NCBI GenBank assembly: GCA_963729935.1
Contig: CAVSPW010000002.1
Location: forward strand, 124,001 to 188,000
Direction of reading: 5' to 3'
From: CAIKMD01 sp963729935
GTDB lineage: Bacteria; Pseudomonadota; Alphaproteobacteria; ATCC43930; CGMCC-115725
Length of the DNA: 64,000 nucleotides
Below are positions 1 through 9,371 of this stretch, piece by piece (the stretch's first letter is position 1; every line of letters starts with the position of its first letter). Below the pieces are notes generated by a model, which saw only the letters and a list, made by a program, of their open reading frames with translations, was not told the DNA's origin and did no database searches. The translations under genes and the position numbers were made by a program.

Positions 1-286
1 CGCCCGCGCGCGCGTCGACCAGGAAAACCACCAGATCGGCGCCTTCGAGCGCTTTTTCGGTCTGCGCGCGCGTGCGCGCGGCAAGGCTCCCCTTGATGCC
101 TTCGTCGAGACCCGCGGTGTCGATCAACGCAAAGCGCAGATCGCCCAGCGCGGCTTGGGCCTCGCGCCGGTCGCGAGTGACGCCGGGCGTGTCGTGAACG
201 AGCGCCAGTTTTCGTCCGGCCAGACGGTTGAACAGGGTCGATTTTCCGACATTGGGCCGCCCGACGATGGCGATGTTTTTCGCCAT
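1..286 (-). CDS. der: GTPase Der (EngA), N-terminal part
   Basis: This is the first 95 codons of Der, a tandem-domain GTPase needed for 50S ribosome maturation; the rest lies beyond the window edge. Reading from the ATG at 284-286, the protein opens with a G1 P-loop (GRPNVGKST, about residues 8-16), then DTPGVTRD as the switch I/G2 region and DTAG as G3. The next G-domain segment ends in a hydrophobic strand (VVFLVDAR). It sits 10 bases downstream of bamB in the same direction, the usual alphaproteobacterial order. The identification is secure; only the truncation by the window limits it. Confidence 0.93.
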   Translation of the reverse strand, partial: MAKNIAIVGRPNVGKSTLFNRLAGRKLALVHDTPGVTRDRREAQAALGDLRFALIDTAGLDEGIKGSLAARTRAQTEKALEGADLVVFLVDARAG

Positions 287-296
287 GACCTGCCCC

Positions 297-1640
297 TCAA
301 CGCATCGCGATGAGATCGGCCTCGTCGGTCATGACATAGAGCGTCTTGTCGGCGACTACCGGATTGATGAAGACGCCGTCCGGGAACTCGGTGCGTCCCA
401 GCGCGTCGCCGGTATAGGGCGAAATCGAGATCCCCTCGCCCTCCGATGAAATGACGATCAGCCGGTCGCCGGCGAGGATGGGACCGCTCCAAAAGATCGG
501 GTCCTTCTTCTTCTCCGGATTGTCCCATTGCGGAAGGTCGCGGGCCCAGCGCACGCGGCCATCGGCGCGCGTCAGGCACAAGAGCTCGTTGTCCGCGCTC
601 AGGACATAGATGAAATCGCCGGCGACCCAGGGCGCATGAACGCCGCCGATATCCTGCTCCCAGATGCGGTCGCCGGTGCGCAGATCGATCGAGACCATGA
701 GGCCGCTATGGCTGATGGCGAGGACGCGATCGCGGTCGATCACCGGCGCGCCGCGAATATCGGCGAGGGAGGACAAAGCGCCGACGGGTTGCGCGGCGGC
801 CAGACTGTCGCTCCAAAGCGGCCGGCCGTTTTCGATGCGCAGCGCATAGATCTCGCCCGAACTATAGGGCACGACCACGACATCGCCGGCGACCGCCGGT
901 GCGGCGCCGCCGATCAGGCCCGCGGTTTCGGGCAACCCATTATGGGTCCACAATTTGCGCCCATCCTGCGCCGCCAAGACATCGAGCTCGTTTTCGACCG
1001 TGACGACGAAGACGCGATCATCGGCGACGGTCGGCGCGCTGTGAATCGGCGCCGGGACGTCGACGCGCCAGATCTCCTTGCCGCTCGCTGCATCGAGCGC
1101 AAGCACCTGGCCATAGCCGGTCCCGATATAGACGCGGTTGCCCGAGACTGCGACGCCGCCGCCATAGGTGACGGCGTCGGAATCCTTGGGTTGCGGATCG
1201 AAGCGCCAGAGACGGCTGCCGCTCCTCTCGTCGAAGGCCGAGACGACGTCTTGCGCGTCCATGGTGAAGATACGGCCATTGTCGACCACCGGCTGGGCGA
1301 CGACGCGGCCATAGCGCGACGCACCTTCGCCCGCATTCGCCTTCCACGCGCGATCGAGCTTGTCGCCCAGCGCCAGATGATACATGGCGTGATCGGGATA
1401 ACCGCCGGCATCCGGCCAGGCCGTGTTGTCGAAGGGCCGCGGCACGCGGATCTGCAGCGCATTGAGCTGCGGATCGGGCTTCAGATTGTGCTCGAGATTG
1501 AGGATCGAGATGCGCTTGCCCGGCAGGGGCGTCTTGGCCGAGCCGGAGAAGATGCTCTTCGCCGAATCGCATCCGCCGAGCGCGAGCACCGCCAATGCCA
1601 GTGCCGCCAAGCCCCCAGCGAAGCGCGGAACGTTCCTCAT
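297..1640 (-). CDS. bamB: outer membrane assembly lipoprotein BamB (PQQ-like beta-propeller)
   Basis: BamB is the lipoprotein of the BAM complex that helps insert beta-barrel proteins in the outer membrane. The 447-residue product starts with a lipoprotein signal peptide ending LALGGC, a clear lipobox. Repeated PQQ/WD-like blades follow, each with an AxDAxxGxxxWR pattern (for example ALDAASGKEIWRVDV and DLRTGDRIWEQDI). The length is somewhat greater than the roughly 390 residues of E. coli BamB, which is common in alphaproteobacteria. The start overlaps the stop of the upstream TPR protein in an ATGA junction, and der follows after 10 bases, so the three genes look like one operon. Confidence 0.92.
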   Translation of the reverse strand: MRNVPRFAGGLAALALAVLALGGCDSAKSIFSGSAKTPLPGKRISILNLEHNLKPDPQLNALQIRVPRPFDNTAWPDAGGYPDHAMYHLALGDKLDRAWKANAGEGASRYGRVVAQPVVDNGRIFTMDAQDVVSAFDERSGSRLWRFDPQPKDSDAVTYGGGVAVSGNRVYIGTGYGQVLALDAASGKEIWRVDVPAPIHSAPTVADDRVFVVTVENELDVLAAQDGRKLWTHNGLPETAGLIGGAAPAVAGDVVVVPYSSGEIYALRIENGRPLWSDSLAAAQPVGALSSLADIRGAPVIDRDRVLAISHSGLMVSIDLRTGDRIWEQDIGGVHAPWVAGDFIYVLSADNELLCLTRADGRVRWARDLPQWDNPEKKKDPIFWSGPILAGDRLIVISSEGEGISISPYTGDALGRTEFPDGVFINPVVADKTLYVMTDEADLIAMR

Positions 1641-2320
1641 GGCCCGATCGCCGCCTGCATTTCGGCCGCGCGCTGGCGCACGCCCTGCGGCACGGCGCTG
1701 TCCTTGGCGAGGAGTTCGAAATCGGCCAGCGCCTTGGCCTTGTCGCCGGCTTTCAGTTCGGCCAGAGCTGTCAATTCAAGCGCCAGCCCGTGCCAAGCGC
1801 TGTTCGCGTTGGTGAGGGGCTCGAGCCGGGAGATGACCGCGCGGGCGTCGCCTTTATCGAGGCCGTAACGCGACGACAGCAAGGTCGCGACGTCGCGGAA
1901 GACCGGATCGGCCGCACCATCGGCGGCGAGTCGGTCATAGGCCGCGATGGCGCCGTTTACGTCGCCCGCTTGCACTTTCGCTGCCGCCGATTCGAGCTGG
2001 GACAGCGCGGCGAGCCCGCCGCTTGACGCCTGCGCGAGCTCCGAGAAGGCGGCGCCCGCCTCGGCGGTCTTGCCTTCGCGGGCGAGTTCGAGCGCCGAAG
2101 CATAGCGCACGCCCTCGGCTTCGCGTTGGTGCTGCTGATATTGCCGCCAACCCATGACGGCAGCGGTCGCCACCACGGCCAGCACCGCCAAGCCGATGAC
2201 GTATCTGCCGAAGCGCGACCATAATTGCTGCAGGTTTTCGCGCCGCAGCTCCTCGTCGATTTCGCGAAAAATGTCGCTCAACGCATCTCTCGGTTCGGTA
2301 GGGAAAGGCGGCGTTACCAT
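1637..2320 (-). CDS. inner-membrane tetratricopeptide-like protein (YfgM/TPR_21 type)
   Basis: The 227-residue protein has a cytoplasmic N-terminus rich in acidic and basic residues (DIFREIDEELRREN), one transmembrane helix at about residues 43-62, then a helical TPR-like periplasmic domain. This is the architecture of YfgM-like proteins, which bind the SecYEG translocon and periplasmic chaperones. The ATG at 2318-2320 is chosen because AAGGG precedes it closely; an in-frame start at 2344 adds only MRRPRPRV. It is the first gene of the TPR-bamB-der operon, next to the genes for outer membrane biogenesis. The family call is firm, the precise role is inferred. Confidence 0.82.
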   Translation of the reverse strand: MVTPPFPTEPRDALSDIFREIDEELRRENLQQLWSRFGRYVIGLAVLAVVATAAVMGWRQYQQHQREAEGVRYASALELAREGKTAEAGAAFSELAQASSGGLAALSQLESAAAKVQAGDVNGAIAAYDRLAADGAADPVFRDVATLLSSRYGLDKGDARAVISRLEPLTNANSAWHGLALELTALAELKAGDKAKALADFELLAKDSAVPQGVRQRAAEMQAAIGP

Positions 2321-2481
2321 AACCCTTGGGCGGGGGCGGCGCAAACCCGGGCGGCGCAGCCAGTGTTCAAACCGCCAGGCGCGCGTGGCGGGCGAGTGAC
2401 GGGCTGGACCTAGCCCCGAAAATCGGAAAAACTGTCGCCCGTCGCCATCCGACCTAACTCTGCCGGCTTATTCACCGACCG

Positions 2482-2841
2482 ATGAGTGCCATATTCAGCC
2501 TGAGTGACTTCCGCCACCGCACCAAGCGGATCTTCTTCACGCGCGCGGAACTCAACCAGCTCCTCTCGCTCTATAGCCGACAGGTCATGCGCGGCGAATG
2601 GCGCGATTACGCGATCGACCAGCGGGACGGGATGGCCTTGTTCTCGATGTTCCGCCGCAGCCAGGAGTTGCCGCTCTACACCGTGGTCAAGACGGCCCCC
2701 GCCACCAGCCGCCAGGGCGATTACACGCTCCTCTCCGGGCGGCAACGAATCGCGACCGCCGCAACGCTCGGCGACATATTGGCGCGCCTTCAGCGCATGC
2801 TGGGACGCCCCGCGCGGTTCGGCGGCCATCCGGCGGCCTGA
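2482..2841 (+). CDS. DUF2794 domain protein
   Basis: This is a 119-residue soluble protein of the alphaproteobacterial DUF2794 family, recognisable by FTRAELNQLLSLYSRQVMRG, the WRDYAID motif and a central strand (LYTVVKTAP). Its function is not known. It is divergent from the TPR-bamB-der operon, and this pairing recurs in alphaproteobacteria. No signal peptide or membrane segment is visible. The start ATG at 2482 gives the expected family length. Confidence 0.85.
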   Translation: MSAIFSLSDFRHRTKRIFFTRAELNQLLSLYSRQVMRGEWRDYAIDQRDGMALFSMFRRSQELPLYTVVKTAPATSRQGDYTLLSGRQRIATAATLGDILARLQRMLGRPARFGGHPAA

Positions 2842-2859
2842 ACCTGGCAAAGAACCCGG

Positions 2860-4221
2860 TTAGGCGCCCGGCGCCGCCGCAAGCGCGGCCTCGACGCCGA
2901 GTGCCATCGCCAGAAGCCTTTGGTCTCCGCCATGCGTCCCGATCAGCATGAGCCCAACCGGGGCCTCGCCCGGTCGCGCGATCGGCAGGCTGATCGCGCA
3001 ACGATCGAGAAAATTGACGAGGCTGGGGTTGCGCAGGATGCGAGCGTTGAGGCGATGGAAATTCGCGTCCTCGGCAAAATCGGTGATCGGCGGCGCAATC
3101 ATCGCGACGGTCGGCACGATCAACGCGTCGCAGTCGCGCGTGCGCGCCTCGATCTGCTCCGTGAAGCGGGCCCGGTTCTCGATCAGCGCGACGTAGTCGG
3201 GCGCGCTCATCTCGACACCGCGCGCGATCCGTTGGCGCACGCGCGGATCATAATCCGCGCCCCGCCGCGCCAAGAGCTCGGCATGCCAGGCGTAGGCTTC
3301 AGGCGGCGAAAACCCTCCCTTGGCGTTGATCGCGGCATAATCCGCGAGTTCCGGGACGGCGAGATCGTCGATCCGCATGCCGGCCTGCGAAAGCACGCTG
3401 CAGGCGCGCTCGAAACCCGCGGCGACGTCGCGATCGAGATCATCGAAGAGGAAGCTGGCGCGTGGCACGGCGAGGCGCAGCCCGCGCGGGCTGCTCGGCG
3501 GCGGCGCCACCGGCGTGTCACCTGCCATGACCGCGTCGGCAATGGCGCAGCAGGCGACGCTGTTGCCGAGCGGGCCAATCGAATCAAGCGTCGCCGACAA
3601 AGGCAAGGTGCCGTCGCGCGGCACGCGGAATTGCGTCGGCTTGAACCCCACCACACCGCACAGCGCCGCGGGAATCCGCACCGAGCCGCCCGTGTCGGTG
3701 CCGATCGCCACCACGCTCTGGCCGTCGGCCACGGCGACGGCCGCGCCCGAGGACGAGCCGCCCGGGATATGTTTGCGATTCCAAGGATTGCCCGGCGTCC
3801 CGTAATGCGGATTGATCCCGACGCCCGAAAAGGCGAATTCGGTCATGTTGGTGCGACCGATGATCACCGCGCCCGCCGCTTTCAGGCGCGCGACGATCGC
3901 CGCGTCCTGCCGCGCCGGCCGCGCGTCGTCGAGCGCCGTCGAGCCCGCGAGCGTGCGCTCGCCCGCCACATCGAAAAGGTCCTTGATCGAGACCGGCAGT
4001 CCCGCCAAGGGCGAGGTTCTGTATCCGGCCTTGCGCAGCTTGTCCTGGGCATCGGCCGCCGCCAGCGCATCGTCGCCGTAAACCGCGCGAAAGCTGCGCG
4101 CGCCCTCGCCGGCGGGATCGGCGATCCGTGCCAAAGCCTCTTCGACGAGGCCGCGGCTGCTCGCTCGCCCGGCATCGAGATCGCTCGATAATTGCAAGAT
4201 CGTCTTTCGCGTCGGCGTCAT
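2860..4221 (-). CDS. amidase signature family hydrolase
   Basis: The 453-residue enzyme belongs to the amidase signature family, which hydrolyses amide bonds with a Ser-cisSer-Lys triad. The catalytic Lys is K80 in VSIKDLFDV, the glycine/serine loop is GGSSSG at 154-159, and the nucleophile is in the TDTGGSVR motif at about S180. The C-terminal part is shorter than in GatA. No gatB or gatC lies nearby, so this is probably a stand-alone amidase rather than the tRNA amidotransferase subunit. The substrate cannot be predicted. A hairpin with a T-run lies just upstream at 4277-4299. Confidence 0.87.
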   Translation of the reverse strand: MTPTRKTILQLSSDLDAGRASSRGLVEEALARIADPAGEGARSFRAVYGDDALAAADAQDKLRKAGYRTSPLAGLPVSIKDLFDVAGERTLAGSTALDDARPARQDAAIVARLKAAGAVIIGRTNMTEFAFSGVGINPHYGTPGNPWNRKHIPGGSSSGAAVAVADGQSVVAIGTDTGGSVRIPAALCGVVGFKPTQFRVPRDGTLPLSATLDSIGPLGNSVACCAIADAVMAGDTPVAPPPSSPRGLRLAVPRASFLFDDLDRDVAAGFERACSVLSQAGMRIDDLAVPELADYAAINAKGGFSPPEAYAWHAELLARRGADYDPRVRQRIARGVEMSAPDYVALIENRARFTEQIEARTRDCDALIVPTVAMIAPPITDFAEDANFHRLNARILRNPSLVNFLDRCAISLPIARPGEAPVGLMLIGTHGGDQRLLAMALGVEAALAAAPGA

Positions 4222-4276
4222 GCTGGCTCTCGATCACATTTTCGTCAGCAAACAACGGCTTTTGCGATCACGCAAT

Positions 4277-4299
4277 GAAAAACGCCCGCTAGCCGGGCG
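4277..4299 (-). terminator. intrinsic terminator-like hairpin upstream of the amidase
   Basis: On the minus strand a 6-bp stem (CGCCCG/CGGGCG, loop of 5) is followed directly by TTTTT. It lies between two divergent genes and 55 bases before the amidase start. It therefore cannot end a known minus-strand gene in the window; it could insulate or attenuate amidase transcription. Confidence 0.45.
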
Positions 4300-4345
4300 C
4301 GGCGTTGCCGAGGCATAATGGCGCGGCCCGATCCTGGAGGCCGCC

Positions 4346-5182
4346 TTGGTCTTCCGTCTCGTCTCCGCATTGTTGTCCTTCGTGCTGCTTGCGCCCGGTT
4401 TGGCGTGGGCCGCGGGCTGTCAGCCCAATATCGCGGCGGGCCCGCCGCTCCTGGTTCCGGCAAACTGGCGCCTGGCCGAGGCGATCGAAGGCAAGGTCGA
4501 TCTTACTTTCATCGGGCATGCGAGCGTGCTGATCCAAAGCCCGCAGGGCGTAAGCATCGTCACCGATCTTACCGATTACTTTCCGCCGCCCTTCCCGCCC
4601 GATATCGCGACGATAAATCATTTCCACGACACGCATTTCACCAATCACCCCGACTCGCGCATCAAATACGTACTGCGCGGCTGGGACACGGGCGACGGGC
4701 CGGCGCATTGGGACCTAACCTACAAGGACGTGCGCGTGCGCAACGTGCCGACCAACGTGCGCAACTGGTCCACCGGCGGCACCGAGTTCAACGGCAATTC
4801 GATTTTCATCTTCGAGATCGCGGATCTCTGCATCGCGCATCTCAGCCACTTGCAGCACACCTTGGCGCCCGAGCAGCTCGCCGCGCTCGGGCAGATCGAC
4901 GTGTTGCTGCCAATGGTTGACGGCGCTTATTCGCTCTCGCAAAACGACGTCATCGAGGTGATCGACCAGATCAAGCCCCGGCTCATCATTCCGATCCATT
5001 ATTTCGGCCCCGGCCAGCTCGAACGCTTTCTCACACGCATGAACGGGCGGTTCCCGGTGCGGCGCAACGAGGATCCTCACGTCATCCTCTCGCGCACGAG
5101 CCTGCCGAAGCAAACCGAGATATGGGTGCTGCCGGCGACCGAGCCCGAGACCTTCCGCTTCGCGCCGCCCTCGCAAAATTGA
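4346..5182 (+). CDS. exported metallo-beta-lactamase fold hydrolase
   Basis: The 278-residue product has a signal peptide ending near AWAAGC and a UlaG/MBL-like fold (IGHASVLIQ, then IVTDLT). The start is a TTG with GGAGG five bases upstream. The metal-binding loop reads INHFHDTHFTNH, that is HxHDxH, not the classical HxHxDH, which may change metal site 2. Later candidate ligands are H-L-S-H-L-Q-H around residue 165-171 and IPIHYFG near residue 218. The cysteine after the signal could make it a lipoprotein. The substrate is unknown. It is followed after 95 bases by hpnN. Confidence 0.75.
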   Translation: MVFRLVSALLSFVLLAPGLAWAAGCQPNIAAGPPLLVPANWRLAEAIEGKVDLTFIGHASVLIQSPQGVSIVTDLTDYFPPPFPPDIATINHFHDTHFTNHPDSRIKYVLRGWDTGDGPAHWDLTYKDVRVRNVPTNVRNWSTGGTEFNGNSIFIFEIADLCIAHLSHLQHTLAPEQLAALGQIDVLLPMVDGAYSLSQNDVIEVIDQIKPRLIIPIHYFGPGQLERFLTRMNGRFPVRRNEDPHVILSRTSLPKQTEIWVLPATEPETFRFAPPSQN

Positions 5183-5277
5183 CGCTTGCACCCATGTGAA
5201 CCGTCCATGATAAAGGCGCCATGATGAGTGACGTGGCATGCCGATGCTCGGCGAAAAACGATCGGGATTGAGCGGCG

Positions 5278-7854
5278 GTGGGGAATATTGCTGCCCGCAT
5301 CGTCGAGCTGTGCCGGCGCCACGCGATCGCGGTCGCGGCATTCTACGTCGTCCTGGCCGTCGTCGCGGCCTATTTCGCCGCGACCCGGCTCAGCATCGAC
5401 ACCGATCTCAACAAGCTCATTTCGAGCGACGTGCCGTGGCGCCAGCAGGAGCGCACGTTCAACGAAGCGTTTCCACAGAATTCGGATCTTCTGGCGATCG
5501 TCATCGACGGCACAACGCCGGATGAGACATCCGACGCGACCGCCGCGCTCGCGGACCGGCTCGCGCAGCGGCCGGACCTGTTCAAATCGATCGACATTCC
5601 CGGCAGCGGCGAGTTCTTCGCGCGCAACGGACTTCTCTTTCTTCCGACGCCCGAGGTTCAGGATTTCGCCGACCAGTTGATCGCGGCCCAGCCGCTGCTT
5701 GGCACATTGGCGGCCGATCCGAGCCTTGCCGGGGTCTTTGGGACTCTCGACCTGCTGGCACAAGGCGCTTTGCATGGCGACGTGCCGGCTGCATCGCTCG
5801 ACGCCCCCTTCAACGCAATCGCCGACGCGACCAATAGCGCGTTGCAAGGCCACTACGCCCCGCTCTCGTGGCAGACGCTTCTGAGCGGGCGGAGCGCCGA
5901 TCCGCGCGAGTTGCGCCATTTCATCCTGGTTAAGCCCGTGCTCGATTACGACGCACTCGAGCCCGGCGCACGCGCGACCCGCGTGATTCGCGGGCAAGCA
6001 ACCGCGTTGGGCCTGACGCCGGAGCGCGGCGTGCGGGTGCGGATCACGGGCGATGTCGCGCTCTCCGACGATCAGCTCGCCTCCTTGTCGGAAGGGGCCG
6101 GATTCTCCGCGGCGCTCTCGATCACGCTGCTTTGCGTCTTGCTGCTGCTCGCTCTGCGCTCGATCCGGCTGGTCGGCGCGATCATCGCGACGCTGATCAC
6201 CGGCCTGATCGCCGCGGCGGGATTTGCCGCGCTCGCCGTCGGCTCACTCAATCCGATCTCGGTTGCCTTTGCGGTCTTGTTTGTCGGCATCGCCGTCGAC
6301 TTCGGCATTCAATTCAGCATCCGCTATCGCGACGAGCGGTTTCGGGCGGGCGATCTCGGGGAAGCGCTGCGCCGCACCGCGAGCGGGATCGGCGGCCCGC
6401 TCGCGGTTGCGGCCGCCGCGACCGCGGTGGGCTTTCTTTCCTTCGTGCCGACGGATTACACGGGCGTCTCCGATTTGGGCTTGATCGCCGGCGTCGGCAT
6501 GCTGATCGCGCTCGCGCTCAATCTCACTCTGCTGCCCGCGCTGCTGGTCCTCTCTCATGCACGCGGCGAGCCTCGTCCCATCGGGTTCCGCTGGGCCGCG
6601 CCAATCGACCGCTTCTTGCTCAATCGCCGCAAAACGGTGGCATTGACGGCCCTGCTCATCGGCCTGGGCTCCGCGGCGACCCTGCCGTGGCTGCGTTTCG
6701 ATTTCAATCCGCTCAATTTGCAAAGCCGGAAATCCGAATCGGTAGCGACACTTTTCGATCTGATGAAGGATCCCAATGCGACGCCTTATACGATCGAGAT
6801 CCTTGAACCTTCGATTGCCGAGGCTACGACCGTCGCCAAGAAGCTCGACGCCCTGCCTGAAGTCGGACAGACCGTGACGATCGCGAGCTTCGTCCCGCAG
6901 GATCAAGACGCCAAGCTCGCCGTCATCCAGGATGCGCGCACCTTGCTCGCGCCCTCGCTTTTCCCGGCGACGATCCGGCCACCGCCCAGCGATCAGAAGG
7001 TCCTTGCCACGGTCGCCGATTTCGCCAAGGACGCTGCGGCGCTGGCCGCCAAGGGAAGCAAATCGGCCGAGCGTCTCGCGCAGGCGCTTGACGCCGTCAT
7101 CGGGCGCGGTTCGGCGGTGCTCCCGCAACTCGTCGCCAATCTTTCGGCCAATGCGGCGCGCCGTCTCGACGAACTCCGTACCGCACTCAGCGCGCAGAAA
7201 GTGACGCTCGCAACGATCCCCACCGACGTCAAGCGGAATTGGCTCACCGCCGACGGCCGCGCGCGCATCGAGGTCTTTCCCAAGGGCGATGTCGGACGCA
7301 ACGCGCAATTGGAGGACTTTGTCGCTGCGGTACGCGCGGTGGCTCCGACCGCGACCGGCACGCCGGTCACCATTCAGGAATCCGCGGACACCGTCACCAG
7401 CGCCTTCATGACCGCGGGCCTCATTGCCTTGGCGGCGATCGCGATCCTGCTTGCCGGCGTGTTGCGGCGTCTGAGCGACGTTGCGCTGGTGCTGGCGCCC
7501 CTGATCCTCGCCGGCCTCATGACGCTCGCGACCGGCGTGCTCATTGGCCTGCCCCTCAACTACGCCAATATTATCGCGCTCCCGCTGCTGCTCGGCATCG
7601 GCGTATCCTTCGATATCTATTTCGTGATGCGTTGGCGTGCGGGCACCGGCGATCTGCTGCAATCGAGCACGGCGCGCGCGATCCTCTTCAGCGCGCTCAC
7701 CACGGGCACCGCCTTCGGCAGCCTGGCGCTCTCAAACCATCCCGGCACGGCGGAAATGGGCAAGCTTCTGACGCTTTCGCTCGCCTATACGCTGGTTTGC
7801 ACCTTCATCGTGCTGCCCGCGCTCTTGGGTCCGGTCAAGCGGAACGGAAATTGA
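5278..7854 (+). CDS. hpnN: hopanoid-associated RND (MMPL) transporter HpnN
   Basis: The 858-residue protein is an RND/MMPL transporter with two homologous halves. Each has an N-terminal helix and a periplasmic domain, then a five-helix bundle (about residues 280-430 and 710-850). HpnN moves hopanoids from the inner to the outer membrane in Rhodopseudomonas. The N-terminus (VELCRRHA... LSIDTDLNKLISSD) and the neighbourhood of hpnJ, hpnI, hpnM and ispA support HpnN over a general MMPL protein. The start is GTG at 5278 after a weak ribosome site. No interruption is visible. Confidence 0.88.
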   Translation: MGNIAARIVELCRRHAIAVAAFYVVLAVVAAYFAATRLSIDTDLNKLISSDVPWRQQERTFNEAFPQNSDLLAIVIDGTTPDETSDATAALADRLAQRPDLFKSIDIPGSGEFFARNGLLFLPTPEVQDFADQLIAAQPLLGTLAADPSLAGVFGTLDLLAQGALHGDVPAASLDAPFNAIADATNSALQGHYAPLSWQTLLSGRSADPRELRHFILVKPVLDYDALEPGARATRVIRGQATALGLTPERGVRVRITGDVALSDDQLASLSEGAGFSAALSITLLCVLLLLALRSIRLVGAIIATLITGLIAAAGFAALAVGSLNPISVAFAVLFVGIAVDFGIQFSIRYRDERFRAGDLGEALRRTASGIGGPLAVAAAATAVGFLSFVPTDYTGVSDLGLIAGVGMLIALALNLTLLPALLVLSHARGEPRPIGFRWAAPIDRFLLNRRKTVALTALLIGLGSAATLPWLRFDFNPLNLQSRKSESVATLFDLMKDPNATPYTIEILEPSIAEATTVAKKLDALPEVGQTVTIASFVPQDQDAKLAVIQDARTLLAPSLFPATIRPPPSDQKVLATVADFAKDAAALAAKGSKSAERLAQALDAVIGRGSAVLPQLVANLSANAARRLDELRTALSAQKVTLATIPTDVKRNWLTADGRARIEVFPKGDVGRNAQLEDFVAAVRAVAPTATGTPVTIQESADTVTSAFMTAGLIALAAIAILLAGVLRRLSDVALVLAPLILAGLMTLATGVLIGLPLNYANIIALPLLLGIGVSFDIYFVMRWRAGTGDLLQSSTARAILFSALTTGTAFGSLALSNHPGTAEMGKLLTLSLAYTLVCTFIVLPALLGPVKRNGN

Positions 7855-7929
7855 ACCGGCCGGCCTGCGCGAAGGCCGAAGCGAGACCGCCGAGGTCGCG
7901 TAACGCCAAAGCGCCGGAACTGCGAACCG

Positions 7930-9358
7930 TCAGGTCGCCAGCTCGCGCTCGCGCAAGAAGTGGAAGAACTCGACCCCTTCGCGCAGCCGGCGCCGCATCA
8001 TTTCCGGGCTTCGGACCATTTCACCAACGATCGACGCGATCTTCCCGGCGCGGAAGTAGAACCGTTTGTAGAAGGTTTCGACCGAATTGAAGATCTCTTC
8101 ATGCGAGAGATGCGGATAGTGCAGCGGCGCGATCTGGATGCCACGCTCGTCGATGAGCTCGGCATGCTTGATGTCGAGCCAGCCATTCTCCACCGCCTGC
8201 CGATAGAGGAATGTGCCCGGATAGGGCGCCGCGAGCGAGACCTGGATCGTGTGCGGATTGATCTCGGTGGCAAATTTGATGGTCTCCTGGATCGTCTCCT
8301 TCGTCTCGCCCGGCAGGCCGAGGATGAAGGTGCCGTGGATGACGATTCCGAGCTCGTGGCAATCCTTGGTAAAGCGTTTGGCGACGTCGATCAGCATGCC
8401 CTTCTTGATATTGTGCAGGATCTGCTGATTGCCCGAACTCATAGCCGACCAGCAAGAGGCGCAAGCCATTGTCCCTGAGCACCTTCAGCGTGTCGCGCGG
8501 CACATTCGCCTTGGCATTGCACGACCACATCACGCCGAGCTTGCCCAGCTCCCGGGCAATCGCCTCGGCACGCGGCAGGTTGTCGGTGAAGGTATCGTCG
8601 TCGAAAAAGAACTCGCGCACTTGCGGAAAATAGTATTTCGCAAGCCGGATCTCTTCGACCACGTGATCGACGCTGCGCACGCGGTAGCGATGCCCGCCGA
8701 CCGTCTGCGGCCAGAGGCAGAAAGTGCAGCGCGACTTACAGCCCCGTCCCGTATAGAGCGATACATAGGGGTGCTTGAGATAGCCGATGAAATAATCCTC
8801 GATCCTGAGATCGCGCTTGTAGACTTCGGTGACGAAAGGCAGTTGATCCATGTTTTCAAGGATCGCGCGCTCGCCGTTATGCACGATAGCGCCGCTCGCG
8901 TCGCGATAGCTCAAACCGTCGATCCGATCCCAGGCGCGGCCTTCGGCGATTTCCTTGATCGTGAAATCGAACTCGTTGCGGCCGACGAAGTCGATGGCGG
9001 TCGAGGCTTCGAGACTCTCGCCCGGCTCGACCGCGACCTTGGCGCCGACGAATCCGACCCTGAGGCGGGGGTTGGCGTCCTTCATCGCCTGCGCGACCTT
9101 CACGTCATTCGCAAACGAAGGCGTCGAGGTGTGCATCACGACGAGTTCATGATCCTTCGCGAGCGGCAAGACATCGGCGAGAGTGAGGCCGGCCGGCGGG
9201 GCGTCGACGAGGCGGCTCCCCTCGACCAGCGCTGCCGGCTGTGCCAGCCAGGTCGGATACCAGAAAGAGCGGATCTCGCGGCGGGCTTGATAGCGCGAGC
9301 CGGCACCGCCATCGAAGCCCTCGAAGGAGGGCGGCTGTAAAAACAGGGTCTTCATCAT
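7930..9358 (-). CDS. hpnJ: hopanoid radical SAM protein HpnJ, interrupted by a one-base frameshift
   Basis: HpnJ is a B12-binding radical SAM enzyme that makes bacteriohopanetetrol cyclitol ether by contracting the sugar ring. The N-terminal half (residues 1 to about 307) has the family opening (KTLFLQPPSFEGFDGGAGSR) and the cluster motif GRGCKSRCTFCLWPQ. The frame then shifts at 8436-8437, inside the minus-strand sequence GAGTTCGGGC. Removing one T restores VGYESGNQQIL and the rest of the family sequence to ELAT at 7930. The start codon is the ATG at 9356-9358 (a second ATG follows). It is 13 bases downstream of hpnI, as an operon. The same decamer breaks hpnI, so a sequencing error is more likely than decay. 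Confidence 0.85.
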
Positions 9359-9371
9359 GCCGTCCGTCCTC

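Noticed and set aside
528..1868. Long open frame on the plus strand opposite bamB
   Set aside because: It is antisense to a clear BamB gene; composition is Arg/Asp/Ala rich, typical of high-GC mirror frames, with no domain.
2920..4191. 423-codon plus-strand frame opposite the amidase
   Set aside because: Antisense shadow; the amidase on the other strand has all catalytic motifs.
6244..7662. 472-codon minus-strand frame inside hpnN
   Set aside because: Antisense shadow of the RND transporter with low-complexity charged sequence.
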